Shown: in pieces, positions 1-9,116 of the stretch
How positions within the stretch are numbered: the first letter of the stretch is position 1
How the letters are laid out: each line of letters begins with the position of its first letter
The notes under the pieces: generated by a model
The model's database searches: none
What the model saw: only the letters and a program-made list of their open reading frames with translations
What the model was told of the DNA's origin: nothing
Made by a program: the position numbers and the translations under genes
NCBI GenBank assembly: GCA_963728165.1
Contig: CAVSIY010000006.1
Coordinates: 62,001-126,000, forward strand
Length of the DNA stretch: 64,000 nt
Direction: 5' to 3'
Source of the DNA: Hyphomicrobium_A sp963728165
Lineage (GTDB): Bacteria; Pseudomonadota; Alphaproteobacteria; Rhizobiales; Hyphomicrobiaceae

Positions 1-2
1 AC

Positions 3-161
3 AGCGACGGGCACTTTGATCTTGACGTGGGCGGAGCGCCGCCCAATTGGCAGGTCCACTGGCTTTCGTTCATCAGCCAGCCTCCCGACAACAAAGATAC
101 CCTCGCCGTGCCGTGGCACAACGGAGCCGTGCGGCATATCTCCATCGACGCCCACAGCTGA
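3..161 (+). CDS. C-terminal part of an unknown protein, cut by the window edge
   Basis: An open frame enters from the left edge with no stop and ends at TGA 159-161, giving 52 visible residues; the start lies outside the window. The tail is polar and Trp-rich (NWQVHWLSF, later VPWHNGAVRHISI). It converges on the kinase gene, whose stop is 32 bases further on. I recognise no family. It is supported only by the open frame and protein-like composition, so it could be chance. Confidence 0.4.
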   Translation, partial: SDGHFDLDVGGAPPNWQVHWLSFISQPPDNKDTLAVPWHNGAVRHISIDAHS

Positions 162-193
162 GGCGAATGACGTTGGCTCGCTTGCGGCGCGGC

Positions 194-1171
194 TCAGCTG
201 TAGGTCGTGCGCAGGTTGAGCATGTCGCGGATGCGGTCCTTGATCGGGCGCCGATCCACAGGAGTGGAGAGTGTCCGCAGCCCCGTCGCGCCTCGTACGA
301 CAGACGTACCCTCGAGCAGCGGTCCTCTCCAAGCCGCCACCGACTGCGGCCGGTCGTTGGGATAGACAGCAAGGCCCCAGTCGAGCGCCTTGAGAAAGGA
401 GCGGCGATAGCGGCCGGCGAGCAGCGTCTCCAGCGGCTGGTAGGTGCTGTCGTCGAGGACGCGGGTGGCCGCATCCATCGGCGGCCGTCCCGCGAGCAGG
501 CGATAGATCGTTGCAGAGGCGCTGTAGATGTCGGTCCAAGCTCCCTGCCCCCGGCCGGAAGTCAGATACTGCTCGTGGGGCGCATAGTTGGCGGTGACCA
601 GGGCCGTCATGTTCTGCGACGGCAGCAGGGCCCTGGAAGATCCGAAATCGATGAGCACGGGCAGGCCGTCCTCCCTGAGGAGAACGTTCTTGGGCGCGAG
701 GTCGCGATGCAGGAAGGTGGCGCTATGAATGGTCTCCAGCGCATCGAGCAGCGCCGCCGTGAAAGTCTCCAGCGCCTCCTGCGAGGGAAGCTCAGGTGAT
801 GTCTGCGCCCATTGCTCGAGGCTGGGCCCGGGGAGGTACTCGAGCACGATGTAGGCGGTACTGTTGGTGAAGAGCCGCTGGACCACGCGCACGATCTGGG
901 GATGGCAGAAGCGGTTCAAGGTCTCGGCCTCTTCCCAAAACCGGCCCAGATAGCGCCTGAAGGTCTGCTCCTGGTCGATCCCGGCGGCGAGCACGCTGCC
1001 GTCCTCATCGCGTACGGCGGCACTGCTGGGAAAATACTCCTTGATGGCGACGAGCTCGCCCGAATTGCGGTCGATGGCGCGATAGGTGATGCCGAAGCCC
1101 CCGGCCCCCAGCACGCTCTCGATCTCGTAGTGGGCGATCATGGCTCCCGGAGGGAGCGGCACTCCTGCCAT
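194..1171 (-). CDS. Hanks-type serine/threonine protein kinase (kinase 1)
   Basis: A soluble eukaryotic-like Ser/Thr kinase of about 325 residues with no transmembrane segment. Visible motifs in order: glycine loop GAGGFGITY, catalytic lysine in VAIKEYFP, catalytic loop HRDLAPKNVLL, DFG as LIDFGSS, and the APHEQY activation-segment end typical of the IKEYFP subfamily. A start further upstream (1378) is open, but ATG 1171 has GGGAGGC seven bases upstream and leaves about ten residues before the kinase fold. It is the last gene of a minus-strand run that also encodes a paralogous kinase, a PP2C phosphatase and two FHA proteins, so those FHA domains are likely readers of its products. The substrate is unknown. 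Confidence 0.9.
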   Translation of the reverse strand: MAGVPLPPGAMIAHYEIESVLGAGGFGITYRAIDRNSGELVAIKEYFPSSAAVRDEDGSVLAAGIDQEQTFRRYLGRFWEEAETLNRFCHPQIVRVVQRLFTNSTAYIVLEYLPGPSLEQWAQTSPELPSQEALETFTAALLDALETIHSATFLHRDLAPKNVLLREDGLPVLIDFGSSRALLPSQNMTALVTANYAPHEQYLTSGRGQGAWTDIYSASATIYRLLAGRPPMDAATRVLDDSTYQPLETLLAGRYRRSFLKALDWGLAVYPNDRPQSVAAWRGPLLEGTSVVRGATGLRTLSTPVDRRPIKDRIRDMLNLRTTYS

Positions 1172-1221
1172 CGGTACAGCCTCCCGTTCGAGCGTATCGC
1201 CTCGTTGCCTCTCAGCCCGCT

Positions 1222-2168
1222 CTAGCCACGGCCAAACCAGCCGCGCCAGGACAACCGATTGGGCCGATCGGAAGTCCCCGCCGCGACCACTTCGTCCTCC
1301 TCCAGATAGGGATCGAACGCCTCGACCCACTGGGCCACCGACTGCGGCCGGTGCTGCGGCAGGGGGCTCATGCCCCACTCGATGGCTGCGAGAAAACGAG
1401 GATCATAGCGCCCGCGTCCAGCCTCGGTAATCGGCACGCAGTTGTCCTGCACCACGCGCTCGAGCCCTTCGGGCGGGGGTGCGCCGGTAATGGCGTCATA
1501 AAGCGTGGCGGCGAGCGCGTAGATATCCGTCCACGGGCCCTGGCCCTTGTTGCTGTACTGCTCGCAGGGCGCGTAGCCCGGCGTCAGCAGGGTGGCGACG
1601 GTCTGGGAATGCTGTGCCACGAGCAGACGCGCGGCGCCGAAATCGATGAGCACTGGGATCATCGGTTGGCCAGCATCATGTTCTTCGGCGCGATGTCGCG
1701 ATGCAACAGACCCTTGGCATGTACCGAATCGAGCGCACCCAGAATCGGAAACAGCACGCCCTCCAGCTGCTGCTGGCTCGGGCGGGAGTTTTGCTTCAGC
1801 CAGTCCTTGAAGCTGCCGCCGTCGATGAAGTCGAGCACCATGTAGGAGGTGTTGTTGGCCTCAAACAGGTACCTCACGCTGACGATGTTGGGATGGTGCA
1901 ACTTGGCAAGTGAGTCCGCCTCGTGCCTGAACTTCTCCAGCCCCCAGGAATAGTAGGCCTGGCTGTTCTGATCTGGCCGCGAGGAGACGGTCTGGTCGGA
2001 AAGGCGCGTCGCCAACTGGACGGGAAAGTACTCTTTGATCGCGACGGTGGTCGCAAGCCGGCGATCGTGTGCCCGGTACGTGATGCCAAAACCGCCCGAG
2101 CCCAGGACGCCCTCGATGTCGTAGTCGACTAAGTTGGTCCCTTTGCGGAGTGCGTAATCAATGGCCAT
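1222..2168 (-). CDS. Hanks-type serine/threonine protein kinase (kinase 2), frameshifted as read
   Basis: A second kinase of the same subfamily: GSGGFGITY, AIKEYFP, HRDIAPKNMML, then in another frame LIDFGAA and APCEQY. The frame breaks at about 1660, where the upstream part runs into TGA directly overlapping an ATG. Adding one base there gives KNMMLANRMIPVLIDFG, which aligns residue for residue with KNVLLREDGLPVLIDFG of kinase 1, so a single missing base is the simplest explanation; the repaired protein is 315 residues. ATG 2168 follows an AGAGGG ribosome site. A split, translationally coupled kinase at the ATGA overlap is less likely. It lies 50 bases upstream of kinase 1. Confidence 0.8.
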
Positions 2169-2337
2169 CGGGCCCTCTGAATCTCGCCGGTAATACTATC
2201 ATCTGGCGTTGGCACTACCCAACTCGTCTCATTGTCTTGACCTGTTTTTTCTTGTCCTGTTGGCTCTTGCCCTGTTCTTTCTCGGAATGCTGTCGGAAGC
2301 CTCAGAATTCTGACCAGCCTTTTCAGGCGCCGGCGGC

Positions 2338-3379
2338 TCAGATATGGCCTATTATTGTTGCTACAGGCAACAACAACGAACCCAACACCATGCCGACGAC
2401 GATGGTGGCGCCGAGCGCCCAGCCCAATCCACTCAAGCTCGTTCCGTTGGCCGACACGGGCGGCTCCGTGGCGGCGGCGGCCGGGGCGGTAGCGGCGGGA
2501 GCAGCGGCAGCGCGGAGCCTGCGTCACGGGATGCGTATCCGATATCGGCGCCGTCGTCGGCGTCTTTGACGGCCGAACGATGCGGGTCGCGACCTGCAGC
2601 GGATCTGAGACCTTGATGGCAACGACCGAGATGTTGTCCTGGTGGGCGACGCGATGCCTGAGCACGGCGTCCAGAAGCGCGCGCGCGAGCACTGCGGGAG
2701 CATCGTCGGTGTGCTCGCCGATGATGCCGGCGATCTCGTCGCCTGAGAGCGTCTCCAATCCATCGCTGGCGATGATGACCCAGTCCCCGTGAACCAGCCG
2801 CTCCGGCTCGCTGCGGATATCCTGAGCAACGATCGGCTCGCCGATGAGGGCCGACCTCAGCGTGCGCCGGCGCGGATCGTTGAGGGCCTGCTCAGGGCTG
2901 ATGAGGTGCGCCTCGACCTGCTTGTCGAGCAGGGCACCGAAGGAATGATCGGCGTTAAGGCGATGGATATAGCCGTCGCGGCAAAGAAGGAGGGAGGAAT
3001 CCCCCACGCTCGCCCACCTGAGGCCGTCGTGGTCGAAGTAGCCTGCAATCAGCGTGCAGCCCATACCCCCGAGTGACTTGTCCTTGCGCACGGCGCTGCT
3101 GATCGCGTCGTTGCTGGCGATAAGCGCCTGCTCGAGCAGGCGGCCGATGGTGGCGTCCTGGGCTTTGAAGGTATCGATGTAGCGCTCGCACGCGATGCGG
3201 CTCGCGACCTCGCCCGAGACGTGGCCGCCCATGCCATCCGACAGAACCGCCAGAAGCGGCCGCCCATCACCAGAGCCGCCCCCGTTCGGCCGCCAGAGCC
3301 GCACGGTGTCCTCTTGGTAGGAGCGAGCCCCCTGATCGGCGTCGTTGGCAACCGCGAACTCAAGCTGTACTGGGCTCAT
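2338..3379 (-). CDS. PP2C-family Ser/Thr phosphatase with C-terminal membrane anchor, frameshifted near the end
   Basis: Metal-dependent PP2C phosphatase, expected to reverse the neighbouring kinases. Motifs: RSYQED, AVLSDGMGGH, GGMGCTLIAG, ASVGDSSLLL, IIASDGLETL and AHQDNISVVAIKV, which together hold the metal-binding aspartates. As read, the frame continues to 2129 with an Arg-rich tail. Removing one base near 2519 (the CAGGCT context) instead gives an Ala/Pro linker and a hydrophobic helix (GWALGATIVVGMVLGSLLLP) ending at TGA 2338, a far more protein-like end and a 346-residue product anchored by its tail. The start overlaps the end of the FHA gene by 20 bases, which suggests coupled translation. 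Confidence 0.85.
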
Positions 3380-4025
3380 CTTCGGCGAGCCAATCGAATT
3401 TGGAGTTGCACAAGGCCACGAACATCAATTTGGTATCGCCGATCGTAACCTCGTCGCGGTCCTCAATTTCAATCGGTTGAAGAACCACATTGCCGTTGTG
3501 GCGCACGAGATTGGACTGGCCGGCGTCGCGCAGGAAGAATTTGCGCGAGACCTCGTCATAAACGAGATAGGCGTGCGTGCCGCGCGAGATCCGCTGGTCG
3601 CTCTGTTCGCCGAAATCGAGGGACACGCGCTGATCCGGCCCGCGTCCAATCGAGTTCTGGCCGTAGAAAACGGGCCGAGATTGACCGCGGCCGGGGCCCT
3701 TGAGCACGGTGAGCCATGCGACCACCGGGTTGAATACCGGCGCGCCCGGCTGCTGACCCTGCTGCGGGATGACGAAAATGGTCTCTCCCTGGCCTCCCGC
3801 GGGCCGACCCTGAAACGGAGCGGCCGGCGGCTGACCTTGGGGTTGCGGCTGGCCGGCAACGCGCACCCCGGCCTGAATGTTGGTGCCAACGACCTTGCCG
3901 CCGCTCGGCCAGTTCACTTCGAGCCCGGCATTTCCGCCACGGCCGGAAACGATGGTCTTGTCCTGATCCACGCCCGGTTGGGGAACGAGCTGTGTCTTAT
4001 CGTCGTCCCGGTCTGGAGGGGTCAT
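3360..4025 (-). CDS. FHA-domain protein
   Basis: A soluble protein of 221 residues. The N-terminal half is a Gln/Pro/Gly-rich, probably disordered region that contains DKTIVSGRGG. The C-terminal half is an FHA domain (about residues 105-215) with NSIGRGPDQRVSL, RISRGTHAYLVYD and VVLQPIEIEDRDEVTIGDTKL. FHA domains bind phosphothreonine; the Thr-containing disordered head could be a substrate of the adjacent kinases, which would allow self-assembly (inference). ATG 4025 is preceded by AAGGAGAG. The gene sits between the vWA-FHA gene and the phosphatase. Confidence 0.85.
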   Translation of the reverse strand: MTPPDRDDDKTQLVPQPGVDQDKTIVSGRGGNAGLEVNWPSGGKVVGTNIQAGVRVAGQPQPQGQPPAAPFQGRPAGGQGETIFVIPQQGQQPGAPVFNPVVAWLTVLKGPGRGQSRPVFYGQNSIGRGPDQRVSLDFGEQSDQRISRGTHAYLVYDEVSRKFFLRDAGQSNLVRHNGNVVLQPIEIEDRDEVTIGDTKLMFVALCNSKFDWLAEDEPSTA

Positions 4026-4153
4026 TCCGTCTCTCCTTCAAATTCAAAAAACCTTTGTCAAAAGGCCTTCTTGGGACCTGCGTCGACCTTGCGTAACGAG
4101 ATGCGCCAGCTGTCGCCCGCACCGTTCGACGGCGCGACCTTCCCATATCCAGA

Positions 4154-5645
4154 TCACAAATTATCGAAGAACCGCATGCGCACCTCACCGAGCTCGATCA
4201 TGTCGTTGTTCATGAGCTGATGCTCTCGGGCCGGCTGTCCGTTGATGACGACGACGTTGCTCCCGCCGACGTGGTGGATGGAGAACTTGCCCTCGGGCGA
4301 GCGCTGAATCAGCGCATGGTTGCGATGCACGGTCTTATTCTGAAGAATGATGTCGTTGTCCTTGCTGCGCCCGATACGCACGTTCGTCGACCCGATGGGC
4401 ACGCGCTTGGCGTCTGCATCGAGGAACTGCAGCCAGGCGTAGACTTGCGACGGCGGCCTAGCGTCGATCTCGGGTGTGAGGATGACGGTGTCGCCGCCCG
4501 GCATCATCACGGTACCGGCGCCGCGCGCCGTCGGGAACAGGCCATCGTCCGGCATGAGCATCGTTCCTCCCGCCGATGCAAAGCCACCCCGACGCGATGC
4601 CAAGCTCACGCCGAAGATCGCGGCGCCGATACCGGCAAGAACCACGAGCACGGCGGGAATGGGATTCTGGTTGGTCCAATCGAGCGCATGCTGCCACCAG
4701 GAGCTTCCAGATCCGGAGCTGCCGGTGATGATTTCTTCGGGCCCCTTGTCGGCAACCGCGACATGATCGGCGGAGGCCGACGTGCCGTCGGCGAAATTGA
4801 CGCGGACCGACAGGTCGGCCCCGCTGGGCACGTCCGGCCCGGAGAGCTTGAGAAGTCCACCATCGTCCAGATAGGAAAGGAAGTCCTTCGCAACCTCGTC
4901 GGAGAGCTGCACGATCTCGCAGTTCTTTCCAGCGCAGGGGACGGCCTCGCGGTAGATGCCCCCGGGGACGTCCTCCGTGAGCCGCTTTATGACGGCGCTG
5001 TCGGCGCCGCTGGCGTTCCGCGTGTTCATATAGACGCCGACGACGGTGATGTTGTTCGCCTTAGCGGTCGCGATCACCTTGTCGCGGTACTCGCGCGAAG
5101 TCCGCGCGGCCGTCCGCCAACAACACCAGCGCCTTGCGAGCTGCAGGGAATTGCGTGAGCTTCTCGAGCGCCTCGTTTGACGCCTCAAAGAGGTAGGTCT
5201 TGGCGTCACCAGGAGACTTGTAGAGTCCTTTGATCTCCTTGACCCGGTTGATCTCGCCGCGGCTCGCACCAATGGCCGCCCGCTGCTCGAGTTTGTCGGT
5301 GAAGGTCCCGACGCCATAGTTGCGCCGGCCCTCGTGCTTCACGATCTGCTCGACTGCCGTGGCCGAGTCCTTGGGATGGGCGGTCTGCTGAATGAGGAAG
5401 TACCAGGCGGTCGTGCTCTTGCCGGGGTCGAAGCGCTCGTAGACACCGTTTATCGGGCGCCCGCCCACGCTGGCAGAGACCCCGCTGACGTTCTTGGCCT
5501 CGCCCGGCCTCACGTCGCAGACAACGTCACGGTGTTGTCGGTAGCAGAGTGCGGTAACCGGGTCCGCGACCACCGGTCCAGCTGCTGCGGCGAGACTTGC
5601 AAACGCAGCCGAGGCGGCCAAAATGGAACAAGAATTCCGCAACAT
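4154..5645 (-). CDS. Secreted vWA-like domain / TM / FHA-domain protein, frameshifted as read
   Basis: First gene of the minus-strand run. ATG 5645 has a strong GGGGAGGGG ribosome site and starts a signal peptide (MLRNSCSILAASAAFASLAA). An extracytoplasmic vWA-like region follows (VGTFTDK, KALVLLADG). Where vWA domains carry DxSxS this protein reads IQQTAHPKD, so the metal site looks degenerate. A membrane helix near 4620-4680 (PAVLVVLAGIGAAIFGVSLA) leads to a cytoplasmic FHA domain (VRIGRSKDNDIIL, TVHRNHALIQ). The frame breaks near 5097; removing one base joins LLADGRAD to REYRDKVIATAK and gives 496 residues. The topology, sensor or adaptor outside and phospho-reader inside, is shared with the divergent protease gene. 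Confidence 0.8.
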
Positions 5646-6084
5646 AACCCCTCCCCAGGGTAACAAATGCAAACAATCGAGGGCCCGAGCAGAGGCTCGC
5701 AACCCGAAACCATATTATGCTACTGCGGCATGCGTATTAGCGCAACGGTTAGCTCGCCTTCCGACGAGCATCCGTGCCGAACCCGACGCCGTCGAAAGCA
5801 CCCACATTGAGCCGCAGCGTTCCTGAATGGAACCTGAAGGCCACCTCCTGACGGACGCCCCACGCAACGAGCGTCGCTCTCGCGCAAACGTCGCGCACTA
5901 CCTGACACCGTTGGTCGCCGCGTCGCCCACTGCCTCCGGCTCTGGCTGGTCCATCGCAAGAGTGCTAACGTTCAGCCATTGTCAGCTCGACGTGCGCCTC
6001 ATTGGAAAGCTCTGCGCGAGGCTCTTCCGATGGGGGCGACGAGTGTCACTTGGTTGTGTTTTTTGTCGTTCGCGGGAGGGGATT
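5646..6084. promoter_or_regulatory. Divergent intergenic region of the signalling island
   Basis: About 440 bases separate the start codons of the two divergent membrane FHA genes. No convincing reading frame is present, and both flanking genes have strong ribosome sites just inside. It must hold the promoters of both arms, so shared regulation is likely, but I could not pick reliable -35/-10 pairs. Confidence 0.4.
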
Positions 6085-7904
6085 ATGCTGCGTGGACGTT
6101 TTGGGTCTTGCGCGAAGTCTGTCGTCTCATTCTCTATCCTTTCCGTTCTGGCGCTTTTCCTGTCGAGCTGCGGCAAGCAGGACGATGCGGGCGTTTACAG
6201 AATTCTGATTTATTGGCAGCCGCCCTGGTATGACAAAAGTCTAATTTGGTCGACCGGAACCGGATTTTTGATATCGGATAATGGGCTCGTCGCCACCAAC
6301 CGCCACGTGATTCAGGTTGAAGACGTTGATGGGAAACCAGTGGGACGCGCCGACAAGGTCGGCCAGATCGTGATCGCCTATTTGTCCGAGTCAGATGGCA
6401 AACCCAAATTCATGAATGCCGAGGTCGCCCTGGAGGATGACGGCACCTATGGCGATCTCGCGCTTCTGCGCCCAGCCGGCACGCCTCCGGGCACGCCGGC
6501 GACACTTGCCAGCTACGAGCCACCCGTCAAATCCGAGGTGCGCGCCATCGGGTTTCCCGGAGCCGCCGACGTCTACTCCGACAGCAGAGTGAAGGAAAAT
6601 GCCATTGCCAAGGCCAAGGCAGCGATAGCGGCGGGACAGATCAAGGAAAAGGACGCCCCCTTATTTGTGCTGATACAGTCGTTCGAGGAACGCAACAACA
6701 GCTTCAACAATGACAGCTCGCTTTATAAGCCGACGGAAACCAGCGGCGCCGTTTCGCGATTTACGCTCTACGGAGATATTCCGGTCGTCCAACATCAAGC
6801 TCCGGTCAATCCCGGCAACAGCGGCGGCCCATTGTTCGATTCCTGCGGAGCCGTAATCGGGGTCAATACGTTTCTGCCCAAGGAATCCCAAGGGATCTTC
6901 ATGTCCATTGGCTCGGGGCGCCTGATTACGAAGATCAAGGAGCTGGGCGGCGATCCGCGGGTTGCATCGCATCGCTGCTACTTCGCCGGAACGGACCAGA
7001 TCATGCCGTTCGCCATCGGAGGCTCGGCACTGCTGCTCTCGGCCGCGGCTTTGCTCTTCGCGTTCCGGCGTACTCCCACGGTGCAGCGTGGCTATACGAT
7101 GCTCACCGGGCGCAGACCCGTGGCCCCCACCGTGTACCGACCCCCTCCGGCCGCAGCCGTGATGCCCGGAGCGAGCCGTCTCGCCCCGGTCGGCGGCGGC
7201 GCCCTCCGCCTCGTGCCCGAATCCGGCGGCAATCCTCTGACGATCCCCCTCGATTTGCTGGGCCGCGGCGTCGTCCTCGGGCGCGAAGCCAGCACGAGCG
7301 ACATGGTGATTGACGACAAAACCGTCTCAAAACGCCATGCGCGGCTCTCGCTTGATGCGGGCGGCAAAGTCAGCATGGAGGATCTGGGCTCTTCGAATGG
7401 CACGTGGAAGGCGACTTCGAAGGTCGAGCGCGGCAGCTTCGCCTCCGGCGAAAGCCGTCCGCTTCGGCAACGCCGCGTATCGCGTCGAGCTTCCCGGTCA
7501 GACTGGCGCGGTCGCACGATCATGGAGAAGGGCACGGAGGCGTCGGGCCGGAGCAGAAGGCCCAGGGAGCAGCGGAAAGCATGGGCGCGGCATTCTCCTT
7601 TCCGGCATGGACGAGCACCAGCGGCCGGTGCAGATCCCGATCCGGCCCTCGGGCAACAGCGAGATGTCTTGGACCATCGGCCGCAAGGCCGGCAGCGTCG
7701 ATTTCGTGATCGACAACAGCCGCATCTCGAGCAGCCACGCGCGGGTGCGCTATACACCCGGCAAGGGGCTCGAGATCTGCGATCTCGGCTCCTCCAACGG
7801 CACCAAGGTCGACGGCAAACGCATTGGGCCAGGACTACGTGTCGCTCGAAGACGCGCGCCTCGTCACGTTTGGCGACTTCGACATGAACGTGAACCGCAC
7901 GTGA
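6085..7904 (+). CDS. Lipoprotein-type trypsin-like protease / TM / two FHA domains, with four frameshifts as read
   Basis: ATG 6085 follows GGGAGGGG. The N-terminus has a lipobox (ALFLSSC, Cys at about residue 29). The catalytic triad of a trypsin/DegP-like protease is intact: ATNRHV (His), YGDLALL (Asp), NPGNSGGPLFD (Ser). A helix (about 7000-7060) is followed by a first FHA domain (VVLGREASTSDMVI, SKRHARLSL, LGSSNGTW) and a second (WTIGRKAGSVDFVI, ISSSHARVRY, LGSSNGTKVDG). The frame changes near 7451, 7510, 7585 and 7829. Repairing these gives 605 residues ending FGDFDMNVNRT at TGA 7902-7904. Both FHA domains keep their key Arg, Ser and Asn, arguing for sequence errors over decay. Protease outside, phospho-readers inside. 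Confidence 0.8.
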
Positions 7905-8098
7905 CGCCAGCACGGGCGGCGTGACCGGACGCGGCGCCCTGCCCGGCTTCCTCTGAGGCGCGCTGCCATTTGCTCGGTTTTTCCCGCCCGAACCCGCGCT
8001 TGCGGGGGCGCCCCGCGGCCGCTATAAAGCCGGCCTCGCCGCGCGCGCGTCCTTCCAACGACGCGCTGCGGCGTTGTCCCTTCGGGCTGACGGTCGGG

Positions 8099-8175
8099 CG
8101 GAGCGTAGCGCAGCCTGGTAGCGCACTTGCTTCGGGAGCAAGGGGTCGGGAGTTCGAATCTCCCCGCTCCGACCA
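8099..8175 (+). tRNA. tRNA-Pro (anticodon CGG)
   Basis: A complete cloverleaf: acceptor arms CGGAGCG and CGCTCCG pair fully, the anticodon stem CTTGC/GCAAG encloses loop TTCGGGA with anticodon CGG, the T arm is GGGAGTTCGAATCTCCC, and the 3' ACCA is encoded. It reads proline codon CCG. The hydrolase gene starts 36 bases downstream. Confidence 0.96.
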
Positions 8176-8210
8176 ATCTTCCCATCTGCTGGAACGGCCG
8201 CGCACGCGTC

Positions 8211-9116
8211 ATGAGCGAAGGCCTCAAGTTCAAGACCGACATGCAGTTCGCCTATGGCGTGCCGACCGCTATGGCGCCGGGGGTTGAGCGTCTCGTCGCC
8301 GGCAACGCCAGCGCGCTCACCTTCAAGGGCACCAACACCTATCTCGTCGGCACCAGGACGCTCGCAGTGATCGATCCGGGGCCGACCGACGCCGAGCATC
8401 TGAGCGCGATCCTCAAGGCCGCGGGGAAGCGCCCCATCACCCACATCCTCGTCACCCATGCCCACCGCGATCACGTGGACGGCCTTGGCGCGCTGCAGGC
8501 TGCAACCGGCGCCAAGACCTACGGCTTCGGCCGCGGCGCGCTGCCGAGCGCCAAAGGCGCAGAGCCCGAGGACTCCGAGTACGTCAACCACGCCTATGTG
8601 CCCGACGTCCACGTCGAAGGCGGCGCGCAAGTCAAAGGCGAGGACTGGGAGCTGCACGCACTCCACACGCCGGGGCACGCCCCCGATCATTTGTGCTTCG
8701 CGCTTCAAGGCCGCGGCGTCGTCTTCTCCGGCGATCACGTGATGGCCTGGAACACCTCCGTCGTCGCGCCGCCCGAAGGCCGCATGGCCGACTACCTGCG
8801 CTCGCTCGAGCTGTTGCTGGCGCGCGACAACGAGATGCTGCTGCCGGGGCACGGCGGGCGCATTTTGGAATCGCGGCGCATCGTCAAGGCCTACCTGCTG
8901 CATCGACGCTGGCGCGAGCAGGCGATCCTCGAGGCGGTGCGCAACGGAACGAACACGATCCGCAAGCTCTTGCCTTTGATCTACCGCGATCTGCCGAAGG
9001 AGGTCGTCGGCGCGGCGACGCTGTCGCTGCGCGCCCACATCGAGCATCTCATCGAGCGAGGGCTCATCACCTGCGACGACGCCGCAAACGTCGACTGCGT
9101 CGCCGTTCCTCTTTGA
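8211..9116 (+). CDS. MBL-fold metallo-hydrolase (LACTB2-like)
   Basis: A 301-residue metallo-beta-lactamase-fold hydrolase. The zinc signature HAHRDH is at about residues 83-88; further ligands are in HTPGHAPDH and FSGDHV, and a C-terminal winged-helix-like part follows (LRAHIEHLIERGLI), as in LACTB2/glyoxalase-II-like proteins. ATG 8211 was chosen because the longer open frame starts inside tRNA-Pro. The substrate cannot be told from sequence; RNA or thioester hydrolysis are known activities in the family. Its last 50 bases overlap the end of the convergent DUF1499 gene. Confidence 0.88.
   Translation: MSEGLKFKTDMQFAYGVPTAMAPGVERLVAGNASALTFKGTNTYLVGTRTLAVIDPGPTDAEHLSAILKAAGKRPITHILVTHAHRDHVDGLGALQAATGAKTYGFGRGALPSAKGAEPEDSEYVNHAYVPDVHVEGGAQVKGEDWELHALHTPGHAPDHLCFALQGRGVVFSGDHVMAWNTSVVAPPEGRMADYLRSLELLLARDNEMLLPGHGGRILESRRIVKAYLLHRRWREQAILEAVRNGTNTIRKLLPLIYRDLPKEVVGAATLSLRAHIEHLIERGLITCDDAANVDCVAVPL

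Noticed and set aside
1659..1662. Programmed frameshifting or a natural split kinase at the ATGA overlap
   Set aside because: No slippery heptamer is visible, and one added base gives a perfect alignment to the neighbouring kinase; many similar indels occur nearby.
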